This document shows, piece by piece, positions 24,675-32,871 of a stretch of 64,000 nucleotides of DNA. Within the stretch, counting starts at the first letter, position 1. Each line of letters starts with the position of its first letter. Source of the stretch: a candidate division KSB1 bacterium. Lineage in GTDB: Bacteria > Zhuqueibacterota > Zhuqueibacteria > Residuimicrobiales > Krinioviventaceae. Position numbers and translations under genes: made by a program. The notes under the pieces were generated by a model that was given only the letters and a program-made list of their open reading frames with translations, had not been told where the DNA came from and made no database searches. Location of the stretch: NCBI GenBank assembly GCA_034521575.1, contig JAXHMJ010000005.1:2170001-2234000 (forward strand), written 5' to 3'.

Positions 24675-27479
24675 TTACGCCGCCAACACCTCATTCAATT
24701 CATTCATAATCGTATCCATTTCGTTTCCAAACAATTGATGCATCTTTCCTCGACCACCCTGTGCATCAAAAGGTGTATAATCGAGGTCGTCTATTTCAAT
24801 ATGATAGGAACTCACCACATGGTCTTTAATCATTCGCAGCCAGTCCATTTGTTCCTGTGAAAAACGGTTGTGCTTGCCGGCATTTTGTCTAAAAATCCAG
24901 TTTTTAAAATTCTCGTCTATGGTTTTATCAAAGGCTTTTAGCTCACTATCAATACCGCAGACACGGCGGATAAGCGAAACCAGAGCGGTTAATTCATCCT
25001 CGGGCTGCCTGCTTTTTACATCCTCAATGGCAGCATAGGCATTCCAGACATAATCCGGCGCCAGTTGCGGTTTTTCCAGCTTTAGCTTTTCCATTACCTC
25101 TTTAATCATGGTAAAGGTGATGTTTCGACGGTTATAGGGCTGGTTATAGAAAATGCTTAGTGCTTTAATTTCATCTGTATGTTTTTGGAGATAATCAGAG
25201 AAATCTTTGATTGTCTCTTTGGCTTTATCCACAGAAAAAGAATCCCATTCCGACGTGGTGACGGTGTCAATATTGATGTGATCGATTATTTGCTCGTGTT
25301 CTTTGCGTACATTTTCCAGATATTCATTGAATTCACCGTTAAAGGTACTGGCAGCTTTCTGAATGAACTCGTGCTGTGCTTCCTTTTTAGTTTCTTCAGC
25401 TTGCTCAGGCGTTCTGTCCTGAACAGGTACTTTTTCAATTTTTTCCTGTGCTTTCTTATCGATTGCGTCAGGGTCAAAAGCAGTAATCAGTTCTTTGGTA
25501 ATTTGTTTCAGGTTTTTACCACCGGAGTATTCCAGCAGTTTTTCTTTTTCTTTCTCTGTAATTTGTTTTTCAAGACGGATCAATCTGTTTGATAAAGACA
25601 AAAACAGGTCTTCATCTTTAACGCCCATGGTGATGGCACCCAGCAAGTCCTTCATAGCAACAGTTGGTTTACGCTCCAATGGCCGGCTGTCTGTTTTCTT
25701 TGACTTTGTTGCGCCAATGGCATCCACAATAACAAAATGGGTTTTGCTGTTTGCCATTCGGGTAACCTGCAGCAGTTTGTCTTTGTCAATGGTTCGTGTT
25801 CCCCGGCCTTTCATTTGTTCAAAGTAGTTGATGCTTTTGACGTCGCGCATAAACAGCAACACTTCCAAAGGTTTGACATCTGTTCCCGTGGCAATCATAT
25901 CAACCGTAACAGCAATCCGTGGATAATAAGAGTTGCGAAAACGGTTTAGAACTGATTTTGGATCTTTTTCTACTTTGTAGGTTACTTTTTTACAGAAATC
26001 ATTACCTTCGTCAAACTCTTCCCGGATTATTTTTATGATGTCATCCGCATGGCTGTCTGTTTTGGCAAACACCAGGGTTTTTGGCACCTCATAATCGCCG
26101 TTTTCATCAAAACGGTCGGGAAATATCTCTGTTTTTAATGCCCGTTTGTATTCTTTGATAATATGTCTGATTTGACTCGGGTTTACCACCTTTTTATCCA
26201 GATCATTTCTGGAATATGCGGTATCTTCATCTTCTTGCTGCCAACGCTTTTGCCGTGTCAGTTTGTCCCGTCTATCGACAAACCAGCCCGCCTTTACAAC
26301 TTTACCGTTTTTACTTATATCGGTTTCAATGGAATACACATCATAAGGAACATTGACCCCGTCTGTTACTGATTCTTCATAGCTGTACTGGCTGACCACG
26401 TTCTCATTGAAAAACCCAAAAGTCCGTTTATCAGGTGTGGCCGTTAAACCAATCAGAAAGGCATCGAAATAATCCAGGACCTGTTTCCACAGGTTGTAAA
26501 TGGAGCGGTGACACTCATCTATGACAATGAAATCAAACTGTTCTATTGGAACCTTTGATGAGTATTCAACGGGTATAGGCTGCTTCTTATCGAGTTGTTG
26601 CTGCATCCAGGTGCTTTCATTGGGGTTTTCTTCCTCTGCTTTTTCCTCCAATTCTTCGCCCTTTAAGATTGAATAGAGACGCTGGATGGTAGAAATACAG
26701 ACCTGACTATCCGAAGCTATATAACTCGATGATAAACGCTGTACATTATACAATTCGGTGAATTTTCGATTATCATCGGTTGGCTGGAAAGTCATAAATT
26801 CCTGTTCTGCCTGTTCACCGAGGTTTTTAGTATCAACCAAAAATAAAATCCGCCTGGCATCAGCGAATTTCAGTAATCGGTAAATAAAAGTGGCGGCGGT
26901 AAATGTCTTTCCTGAACCCGTAGCCATCTGTATCAATGCCCGTGGCCGGTCATTTTTAAAAGATACTTCAAGATTTTCTATAGCCACTATTTGCGCGGGA
27001 CGTAAACCGGTATGATCCAGGGATGGTAGATCAAGCAATCTTTTGCGTAAACTGTTCCCCTGCTTTAGCCATTTTTCAATTGTTGCAGGTTTATGAAAAC
27101 TAAAAACAGTTCTGCTGCGTGGTTTTGGATCTCTTTTATCTGTAAAACGGACAAGTGTCCCGGTGCTTTCATATATGAAAGGAAGTGGATCATTATTAAG
27201 ATATTTCAACTTGGCTTCTGCATAACCTAAAGATTGATCTTCTGCAACTAATAAGCGATGTCCTTCTTCTGCACGCTTTGCTTCTATAATTCCAACAGGT
27301 TTTTTCTTCACAAATAATACATAATCAGCGGGTCCAACATCAGTATTGTATTCACGAACCGCAACCCCTTTATTGGCAGAAAGGTTCACTTTATTCTTTG
27401 ATTGAACAACCCATTCCGCATCAATGAGCATTTTATCAATTTTATCTCTGGCAATCTGTTCTGGATTCTGATTATGCAT
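24675..27479 (-). CDS. hsdR: type I restriction endonuclease, motor and nuclease subunit
   Basis: HsdR translocates DNA and cuts it at a distance when the site is unmethylated. The 934-residue protein has an N-terminal PD-(D/E)xK nuclease (D52 in PADYVLFV, E66 and K68 in GIIEAKR). Superfamily 2 helicase motifs follow: Walker A QMATGSGKTFTAATF (about 184-198), DECHRS and LTATPDKRTFGFF, then the second RecA domain with QMKGRGTRTIDKD. A long helical C-terminal domain holds the complex. The ATG at 27479 follows GGAAGG. The frame is open throughout. A group II intron remnant lies immediately upstream and separates the gene from the rest of the defence island. Confidence 0.95.
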   Translation of the reverse strand: MHNQNPEQIARDKIDKMLIDAEWVVQSKNKVNLSANKGVAVREYNTDVGPADYVLFVKKKPVGIIEAKRAEEGHRLLVAEDQSLGYAEAKLKYLNNDPLPFIYESTGTLVRFTDKRDPKPRSRTVFSFHKPATIEKWLKQGNSLRKRLLDLPSLDHTGLRPAQIVAIENLEVSFKNDRPRALIQMATGSGKTFTAATFIYRLLKFADARRILFLVDTKNLGEQAEQEFMTFQPTDDNRKFTELYNVQRLSSSYIASDSQVCISTIQRLYSILKGEELEEKAEEENPNESTWMQQQLDKKQPIPVEYSSKVPIEQFDFIVIDECHRSIYNLWKQVLDYFDAFLIGLTATPDKRTFGFFNENVVSQYSYEESVTDGVNVPYDVYSIETDISKNGKVVKAGWFVDRRDKLTRQKRWQQEDEDTAYSRNDLDKKVVNPSQIRHIIKEYKRALKTEIFPDRFDENGDYEVPKTLVFAKTDSHADDIIKIIREEFDEGNDFCKKVTYKVEKDPKSVLNRFRNSYYPRIAVTVDMIATGTDVKPLEVLLFMRDVKSINYFEQMKGRGTRTIDKDKLLQVTRMANSKTHFVIVDAIGATKSKKTDSRPLERKPTVAMKDLLGAITMGVKDEDLFLSLSNRLIRLEKQITEKEKEKLLEYSGGKNLKQITKELITAFDPDAIDKKAQEKIEKVPVQDRTPEQAEETKKEAQHEFIQKAASTFNGEFNEYLENVRKEHEQIIDHINIDTVTTSEWDSFSVDKAKETIKDFSDYLQKHTDEIKALSIFYNQPYNRRNITFTMIKEVMEKLKLEKPQLAPDYVWNAYAAIEDVKSRQPEDELTALVSLIRRVCGIDSELKAFDKTIDENFKNWIFRQNAGKHNRFSQEQMDWLRMIKDHVVSSYHIEIDDLDYTPFDAQGGRGKMHQLFGNEMDTIMNELNEVLAA

Positions 27480-27540
27480 TTACCTTCCTATCCTCTTAGC
27501 CCGGCATGTCGCGTGTATATTTGATGTCTTTAATATACAC

Positions 27541-28270
27541 AGATTATCCAGAGGGTGCAAGTCCCTTATGGGCGAGTTGGCAAAGCCCATAGCCAACAAA
27601 CTCAGCTATGTAAATGCAGCCGGCATAGACTCAAGGATAAACGACTTGACCGGGGAGATCTGTCAGATGTCGCGCCAGCCCCGTTGGATAAATTATCCCA
27701 CCGGGCCAACTGTTTACGACTGATTGCCCGACTCGGGATGAACAGCCATCCATGACAAAAGTCAGTCACTCGTAAGACAATCCCGGCCAGTTTTGACGAA
27801 CGCATCGCACGTCTGAATTTTTTTCAAGCAGGGTAAATCAATTATTTTCCCGACGCGTCGGGACCAATATGCACGGCAAATTACGGGATATTGACGTTTG
27901 GATTCGCCGTCGTTTACGCGGCTGCATCTGGTCCCGAAAGCGTTCGGGAGAAGAAACCGAATCGGAATATGAAGAATCTCATGCGACAGGGAATCCCTTC
28001 CGACATGGCTTGTGCATGGAGCCGCACCCGAATCGCTGGGCCGTTGCCTGCAGTCCCATTCTGAGCACAACAATAACCAATGCCAGATTGGAACGCAGGG
28101 GTTCTGTTTCTATGTTATTGTACTGAAACCGACTCGTGGTTAATAGTCTGCCCGCCTGCTGGCGGGAACCGCCGTGTACGAGACCCGTACGCGACCGAAA
28201 AAAGTGCCCGTGGTGCACGGTGGTGTGAGAGGCGCACTCCGGTCTTATGGCCGGAGCCGCCTGCTCGATT
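27541..28270 (+). mobile_element. truncated group II intron
   Basis: The element lies on the plus strand, opposite to the surrounding genes. The left part (from about 27541) looks like domain I of a bacterial group II intron, with GAGGGTGCAAGTCCC followed by short paired segments. The middle keeps only the C-terminal maturase part of the encoded reverse transcriptase. The right part matches domains V and VI: CCGCCGTGTACGAGACC, then GGTGTGAGAGGCGCACTCC, ending CTGCTCGATT at 28270. About 20 extra bases (near 28191-28212) seem to interrupt the domain V region. The reverse transcriptase proper is gone. The left edge is uncertain; a 9-bp stem GTGTATATT/AATATACAC lies at 27513-27540. Confidence 0.65.
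27869..28126 (+). pseudogene. group II intron maturase, C-terminal remnant
   Basis: The reading frame shows DIDVWIRRRLRGCIW, then shifts to a second frame with KPNRNMKNLMRQGIPSDMAC, and returns to RWAVACSPILSTTITNARLE. In order these are the X (maturase) domain segments typical of group II intron proteins. Two compensating frameshifts and the loss of all upstream reverse transcriptase motifs make it a pseudogene. It is followed at once by the intron's 3' RNA domains, as in complete introns. Confidence 0.7.
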
Positions 28271-28877
28271 GTGCGTCCTTCTTTAATTTTTTGATTGCAG
28301 CTTTGTCTAAATTTTGCATTGAGATCCATGTACATTCTTCGTCTGGATCTTTTTCTTGAAAATTAACTTTAAACCATTTCGAGACAAAAGTCTCATTTTC
28401 ACAGTATATCGAAAGCTTAAATATATGATCATCTTTGTCATCAAAAATCAGGGGTGTGCCCCTTGGATGTGTATTTGAATATACCTGTATTTTAGATTGA
28501 TCTTTTTTTGTAAGCAATATATCCAAATATTCAAATTCATCTTTTGATAAATCAATTGGAGAATAATCATCAATATTGTTTGAAACCCAATGTAGTTTTA
28601 TGGGATCAAATTTATTTACATTTTTTCCATTTGTATACCACTCTGTAATCTTACCAAAACAATTTTTGGCAATCTTGCGTTGGGAATTTAGAACTTTCAC
28701 TCGTATAAAAACCTCTGGTGGAAAAGGTCTAGAACCATTTTTAACCATTAATAACTTCTTAAAGGGAAACTTATCTTCATAAATGATATGAAGCTTTGGT
28801 TTCCTTCTGTGTAGATAAAGGCTAATTATAGAAAGTACTAATGCCAATCCTGAAAATAATGTATTTAGCTCATTCAT
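28245..28877 (-). CDS. single-pass membrane protein of unknown function, tail replaced by intron
   Basis: The start at 28877 gives MNELNTLFSGLALVLSIISL, one N-terminal transmembrane helix, followed by about 180 residues of mixed beta/alpha character (HIIYEDKFPFKKLLMVKNGS). No family is recognised. The gene lies directly downstream of the RloC-like gene in the same direction and begins 23 bp after an attC-like site. The last eight codons come from the end of the group II intron, so the native C-terminus has been cut off by the insertion. The context suggests a defence accessory gene or an unrelated cassette; neither is proven. Confidence 0.6.
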   Translation of the reverse strand: MNELNTLFSGLALVLSIISLYLHRRKPKLHIIYEDKFPFKKLLMVKNGSRPFPPEVFIRVKVLNSQRKIAKNCFGKITEWYTNGKNVNKFDPIKLHWVSNNIDDYSPIDLSKDEFEYLDILLTKKDQSKIQVYSNTHPRGTPLIFDDKDDHIFKLSIYCENETFVSKWFKVNFQEKDPDEECTWISMQNLDKAAIKKLKKDAQSSRRLRP

Positions 28878-28899
28878 ATTTTCATAGCACCGAACGATT

Positions 28900-29007
28900 T
28901 GCATAACTTGCCGCAGGTTTTGGGGCAAAGACTTTTAATAAATTCAAGAACTTTGTTCGTGCAACAAAACTTAAAAACCGCACAACCCCTGCGGTCAAGT
29001 TAATGCA
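28900..29007 (-). other. attC-like recombination hairpin
   Basis: On the plus strand TGCATAACTTGCCGCAGG (28900-28917) can pair with CCTGCGGTCAAGTTAATGCA (28988-29007) as an 18-bp stem with two extrahelical bases and a 70-base loop. Read on the minus strand the site ends with GTTATGC, which resembles the attC R' core GTTRRRY but does not fully match it. It stands at the 3' end of the RloC gene and just before the start of the next gene, where a cassette boundary would be. An alternative smaller stem, 28980-28992 with 29005-29019, overlaps it. No integrase is present in the window. Confidence 0.45.
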
Positions 29008-29039
29008 GTGGTTATGTGCCATTATTACAAATTATTATT

Positions 29040-31253
29040 TTAACTATTTTCATTATTCTCTTGTGCTTCATTGCAAATTTTCTGGAGAACGTCAAAATGA
29101 TCCTGATCTTTGTTTTTAACAGCATCTATAACAATATCTACTACTTTTTTGCATTCACTGATGTCAGATAATATAAGATTCCTGTTTAAACCTGTTTGAT
29201 GAGACAAGTTGTTTACAAATTTATCAACACATATTCTTTCGGCTTCGTTTTTTATTATAAATTCTAATCCCTTTTTTAAACCTGCGCCATATTTAAATCC
29301 CACGAATGCTTCCAAAAATCTTCTTATGACATTTGGTATTTGGTATAAATCTTCAAAATCCGTAGAAGGTGACTGTGAGAATTTATTAATTTTATCAAAC
29401 AAAAAGTAATATTCAGATTTATAGTTTAATAAAAAATTCGGAAGATTTCTTAAAGACGCTATTTCAGAATCATTTTTGTTTATTCTTTCGATAAGATAGT
29501 ATCTGCATTGTTCTTTATTCCCCCTTATTTTCTTCATCCAGTCTTTTAGTAAATTAAAAAATTCCAAATTGTGGGTTGAAACAAAAAGTTGTTTGCATTT
29601 TTCAACTTCTGAACGAATTGTGGCATAGGTATTATACAAATGATTAGAATCAAGGCTTGAAATCGGATCATCAATAAAAACAATAGATTTTGACAAGTCT
29701 GTTTCTTTATCCTTTAGTCGTGTCAAAAAGTAAGCAAATGCTATTGAAGTTTTTTCGCCTTCGCTTAAATTTTTTGCCTTTTCATTATTTCTGATGAGTT
29801 CGAATTTATCATCATTGGTTGGTTTAACCTGTAAATGGCTTCCACCGAAAATACTTTCTAAATAATCATTAATAGTATCCGCTGCTTTAGAAATGTCGGA
29901 AAGTTTGGCTTCAAAATCTTCGGCTGATTTTACTTTCTCTGATTTTTGATTTTCTAAATTTTCAATTTCCGTTTCCAGATTTTTAATTTTTGATAATTTT
30001 TTGTAATAATTATTGTCTTGATCAAATTCATAAGCATAATGTTTTTCTAAATCTTCAAATGCTTTATCTTTTTTGCTTTCAAGGTTTTTATCATATTCAT
30101 TATGACGCTGTATTAATCCGTTTATACTTTGTATTATTTTTTTAAGATTTGATATATCAGCGGTTTTAAATTCACTTGAAAGTCGGTCAAATGGATTCGA
30201 ATATTTTTTTTCAAGCAGGGCGATTATATTCTTGATTCCTTTGTTGTAAATTTTAATTTCCTGTGCTAAAGTTGTTTTTACATTTTGAAATTCGTCTATA
30301 AATTGCGGATAAAAACTATTTTTATCGGGCAGAGTGATTTCTATAGTTTTTAATTTCGTCTGTTGGATAAATTGTTTCAGTTCGTTCAATAATATCTCAT
30401 AGTCTTTTGAGAAATGTTCTTCATAAGACTTAATAAGACCTGCTGGTAGGATTTGACCACAAAATTCACATTTGTTTTTGCCTTTATGGAATTTTAAACC
30501 AGTATTTACCCAAGTGTTTAAGTCCGGATTACTTTTGAGTCGCTCAATTGTTTTTGCTATAATTGATTTATCTAATATTTCAAGATATTTTTGCTCATCA
30601 ATTTCAAAATCAATTTTAATTTCACTGACCTTTTCTTTCTTTGCACTATTTATTGTATCAATAAGTCGGTTAACTTTAGTTTTATCTAATTTGTATTTTT
30701 GAATATCCTTTTCAATAGTAGTTAATATTTGCTTTAATTTTCTTTTATCGTATGGTGGTTTTATCCTATCTAATTCTCTGGCTTTAGTTGTTAATGCCGT
30801 TTCTATTGATGATTCAAGTTTATTTTTATCATTATTTTTTGCTGTAATATCATTTTTGATTGTCTCAATAGCTTCATAAAGTTTTTCTAATTTTTCCTGT
30901 AACTCAATATCCTTTTTGCCAAGAATAAAAATAGGGTTTGCTTCCTGTTCATCCCACTTTAGATTTTCTTTAATGTAATCCGTATTAAATACTCTAAAAT
31001 GAAAAGAATGATTGTTCAGATTCGATGTGTTGATTTTATCGCTGTCGTATGATAACTCAAATGTGCTATTTTGAAAATCAGTATGCATTTGTTCCAATTC
31101 AATGCATCTGAATATTCTTGATAATGTAGTCTTACCAGAATAATTCCATCCATAAATAAGATTAAAGTTACTGAATTCTTTTAGATCATTGTTCCAGCGG
31201 AAATTTTCAAATAGACCGTGTTTTTTTATGTATTCTATTTTGGTTATCATCAT
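29040..31253 (-). CDS. RloC/PrrC-like anticodon nuclease with ABC ATPase head
   Basis: This 737-residue protein belongs to the AAA_13 group that includes PrrC and RloC. The ABC-type ATPase has Walker A GWNYSGKTT (35-43), signature LSEGE (496-500) and Walker B SIVFIDDP (523-530). Two long coiled-coil arms meet at a CxxC (262-265, KCEFCGQIL), the zinc-hook feature that distinguishes RloC from PrrC. The C-terminal part has NVIRRFLEAF with R644 and E648, and H685 in NLSHQTG. These match in order and spacing the Arg-Glu-His triad of the PrrC/RloC tRNA-cutting domain (R to E is 4 residues in both). Such enzymes cut tRNA when a phage disables the linked type I restriction system, which is present just downstream. 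Function is inferred from motifs and context. Confidence 0.8.
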   Translation of the reverse strand: MMITKIEYIKKHGLFENFRWNNDLKEFSNFNLIYGWNYSGKTTLSRIFRCIELEQMHTDFQNSTFELSYDSDKINTSNLNNHSFHFRVFNTDYIKENLKWDEQEANPIFILGKKDIELQEKLEKLYEAIETIKNDITAKNNDKNKLESSIETALTTKARELDRIKPPYDKRKLKQILTTIEKDIQKYKLDKTKVNRLIDTINSAKKEKVSEIKIDFEIDEQKYLEILDKSIIAKTIERLKSNPDLNTWVNTGLKFHKGKNKCEFCGQILPAGLIKSYEEHFSKDYEILLNELKQFIQQTKLKTIEITLPDKNSFYPQFIDEFQNVKTTLAQEIKIYNKGIKNIIALLEKKYSNPFDRLSSEFKTADISNLKKIIQSINGLIQRHNEYDKNLESKKDKAFEDLEKHYAYEFDQDNNYYKKLSKIKNLETEIENLENQKSEKVKSAEDFEAKLSDISKAADTINDYLESIFGGSHLQVKPTNDDKFELIRNNEKAKNLSEGEKTSIAFAYFLTRLKDKETDLSKSIVFIDDPISSLDSNHLYNTYATIRSEVEKCKQLFVSTHNLEFFNLLKDWMKKIRGNKEQCRYYLIERINKNDSEIASLRNLPNFLLNYKSEYYFLFDKINKFSQSPSTDFEDLYQIPNVIRRFLEAFVGFKYGAGLKKGLEFIIKNEAERICVDKFVNNLSHQTGLNRNLILSDISECKKVVDIVIDAVKNKDQDHFDVLQKICNEAQENNENS

Positions 31254-31304
31254 ATATCCTTATTGCACATAACATATAGTTTATCAGACCGCCAAACCCG
31301 TCCA

Positions 31305-31366
31305 TTTTTTCTATTATCAGAAACCTTTTTCTAATATCAGAAAAAGGTTTCCAGTATTAGAAAAAA
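31305..31366. repeat. long imperfect palindrome upstream of the RloC-like gene
   Basis: AAACCTTTTTCT (31321-31332) and AGAAAAAGGTTT (31339-31350) form a perfect 12-bp stem with loop AATATC. The stem extends outwards for 16 more bases with 12 matches. It starts about 50 bp before the nuclease gene and could be an operator or a bidirectional terminator. Confidence 0.6.
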
Positions 31367-31722
31367 TAACAATCCATCATTCACACCCTCGGCCTGCAAG
31401 CGTGCATAGGAAACAGAAACACAGGGGTGGGGTGACATTGCAAACACCCAAAGACTCGGCTGATATTGGATTTTAACGCTATGTCGAACGATATATGAAA
31501 ATCGGATTGATCAAATAAAGACAGGTTGACGCAGATAGGCGTCGGCATACGCCTTGATCTCTGCCGCACGTCCCGAAGCTGCTGCGAAGTGGTTCCCGTT
31601 TCTGTGGCTGTACAACCCCAAACGTTACCCCGCGTTTTATGGTTTATCAATAGTATTGAATTTTATTTAAAGATGCAAGGAAAAAAGTTAGCAGTTTTAA
31701 GTGGTCAAGTTTCAAAGGAGTG

Positions 31723-31752
31723 AAACAGTACGTTCTATAGAACGTACTGTTT
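31723..31752. repeat. perfect 30-bp palindrome
   Basis: AAACAGTACGTTCTA (31723-31737) is followed at once by its exact reverse complement (31738-31752). It is flanked by GGAG on the left and a T on the right. It is not next to a recognised gene. Confidence 0.65.
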
Positions 31753-32100
31753 TTCAAACGTGGCACAATCCGCACTGCTATCATGTCTGCATCGAGTTAT
31801 TAAAAACCAGGCTGTCCCCGCAGACCGGCCGGGACCGATGTCCCTGTCCTATCCGGCGCCCGAAACATCTATACCGTGCGATCAGAAGCAATTTTCCTAA
31901 AGCAATTAACAATGAAAAGTAAATTAAAAAGGGAAGGCCAGACGCAAACCATGGGGGCCAAGTCCTGGTCCTCCAGCCGGCGGATCAGCCTCTGCTGCGT
32001 TCAGGTCGAGTGCAATGCTTATTCGTTATATAACATGATAGTAACTGCGTTTTTTATCTTTTAACTGTTATATTTATGAGAAAAATGTTCTTTTTTTAGA

Positions 32101-32856
32101 TTAATTATATCCTTCAAAACACGCCCACCACGACATCATTTCATGTATATCATCAAGTAATCGTGCTTGCTTATCTTGTCGTATGTTATTCAAGCTCGCC
32201 TCAACACCCAAATCAATTGCCTCTTGGAATTCTTCAAAAGCAACAATTCCATCATGGATCAAATTATCAAAATATGCTTGTTTAATAACCTCATATGAAT
32301 TTTTATCTGGACATAGATCACATATATCACATGCCACTAATCCCCAAAAATCAGATGGACTTGTTGTCTCTTCTCCTGTGAATAATGTGCTCAAAAATCT
32401 CAACGCTTCTTCTCGCGTTATAATACGGTCTACTACTGCATACAACAACGCATCACAAGCTGAATTACGAGTCAAATCAGGTACATTCTTGTTTAATGCT
32501 AACTTTTTTATTTCGTCTACAGAACCCCCACAACTCTGATATAAGGCTCCAGTGAATTCTGCTGCGGCAATGTCCCCAAATAAACCATCAATTATAGAGT
32601 CTGGTAAACAAAAAAGCTCTATCAATACCTTGTGAGCTTTCTCTTCTTTAAAATAACCCAATAGCATTAATGCATAAATATGACCAAAATAATTTTTATC
32701 TTGTATAAATTTGATTGGATTTTTCGTGACCTCTTTAAGAATGCTGATCAAATGCGGCGTTATTTCTTTTTGATGTTCTATAGCAAAAGTGACTTTTTCT
32801 CTTTTGTATCTCCCGTCAAATTTTTCCAGTTCCGATATTACTTTTTTTAATTCCAT
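32101..32856 (-). CDS. DUF1186 domain protein
   Basis: This 251-residue helical-repeat protein matches DUF1186 in its main blocks: NYFGHIYALMLLGYFKEEKA, LPDSIIDGLFGDIAAAEFTG, and NSACDALLYAVVDRIITREE. The pattern is HEAT-like and suggests a binding role; no enzyme motif is visible. It starts 15 bp after the stop of the DUF3160 gene in the same direction, behind AGAGAGG, so it is probably the last gene of that transcript. Its composition is AT-rich compared with the polysaccharide locus, so it may be a later addition. Confidence 0.75.
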   Translation of the reverse strand: MELKKVISELEKFDGRYKREKVTFAIEHQKEITPHLISILKEVTKNPIKFIQDKNYFGHIYALMLLGYFKEEKAHKVLIELFCLPDSIIDGLFGDIAAAEFTGALYQSCGGSVDEIKKLALNKNVPDLTRNSACDALLYAVVDRIITREEALRFLSTLFTGEETTSPSDFWGLVACDICDLCPDKNSYEVIKQAYFDNLIHDGIVAFEEFQEAIDLGVEASLNNIRQDKQARLLDDIHEMMSWWACFEGYN

Positions 32857-32871
32857 TAGCCTCTCTTTATT

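Larger units (their letters stand above)
31254..32100. other. gene-free region with two large palindromes
   Basis: No gene is supported in these 847 bp. A long imperfect palindrome lies at 31305-31366 and a perfect one at 31723-31752. On the minus strand around 31505-31600 a short open stretch reads FAAASGRAAEIKAYADAYLR before a stop. It looks like the tail of a lost gene but was not identified. The stretch 31760-32060 shows nothing. Confidence 0.4.

Noticed and set aside
31505-31600. Short minus-strand stretch FAAASGRAAEIKAYADAY as a gene
   Set aside because: Only the last part of a frame is present, with no start, no ribosome site and no recognised family; it was recorded only as a possible remnant.
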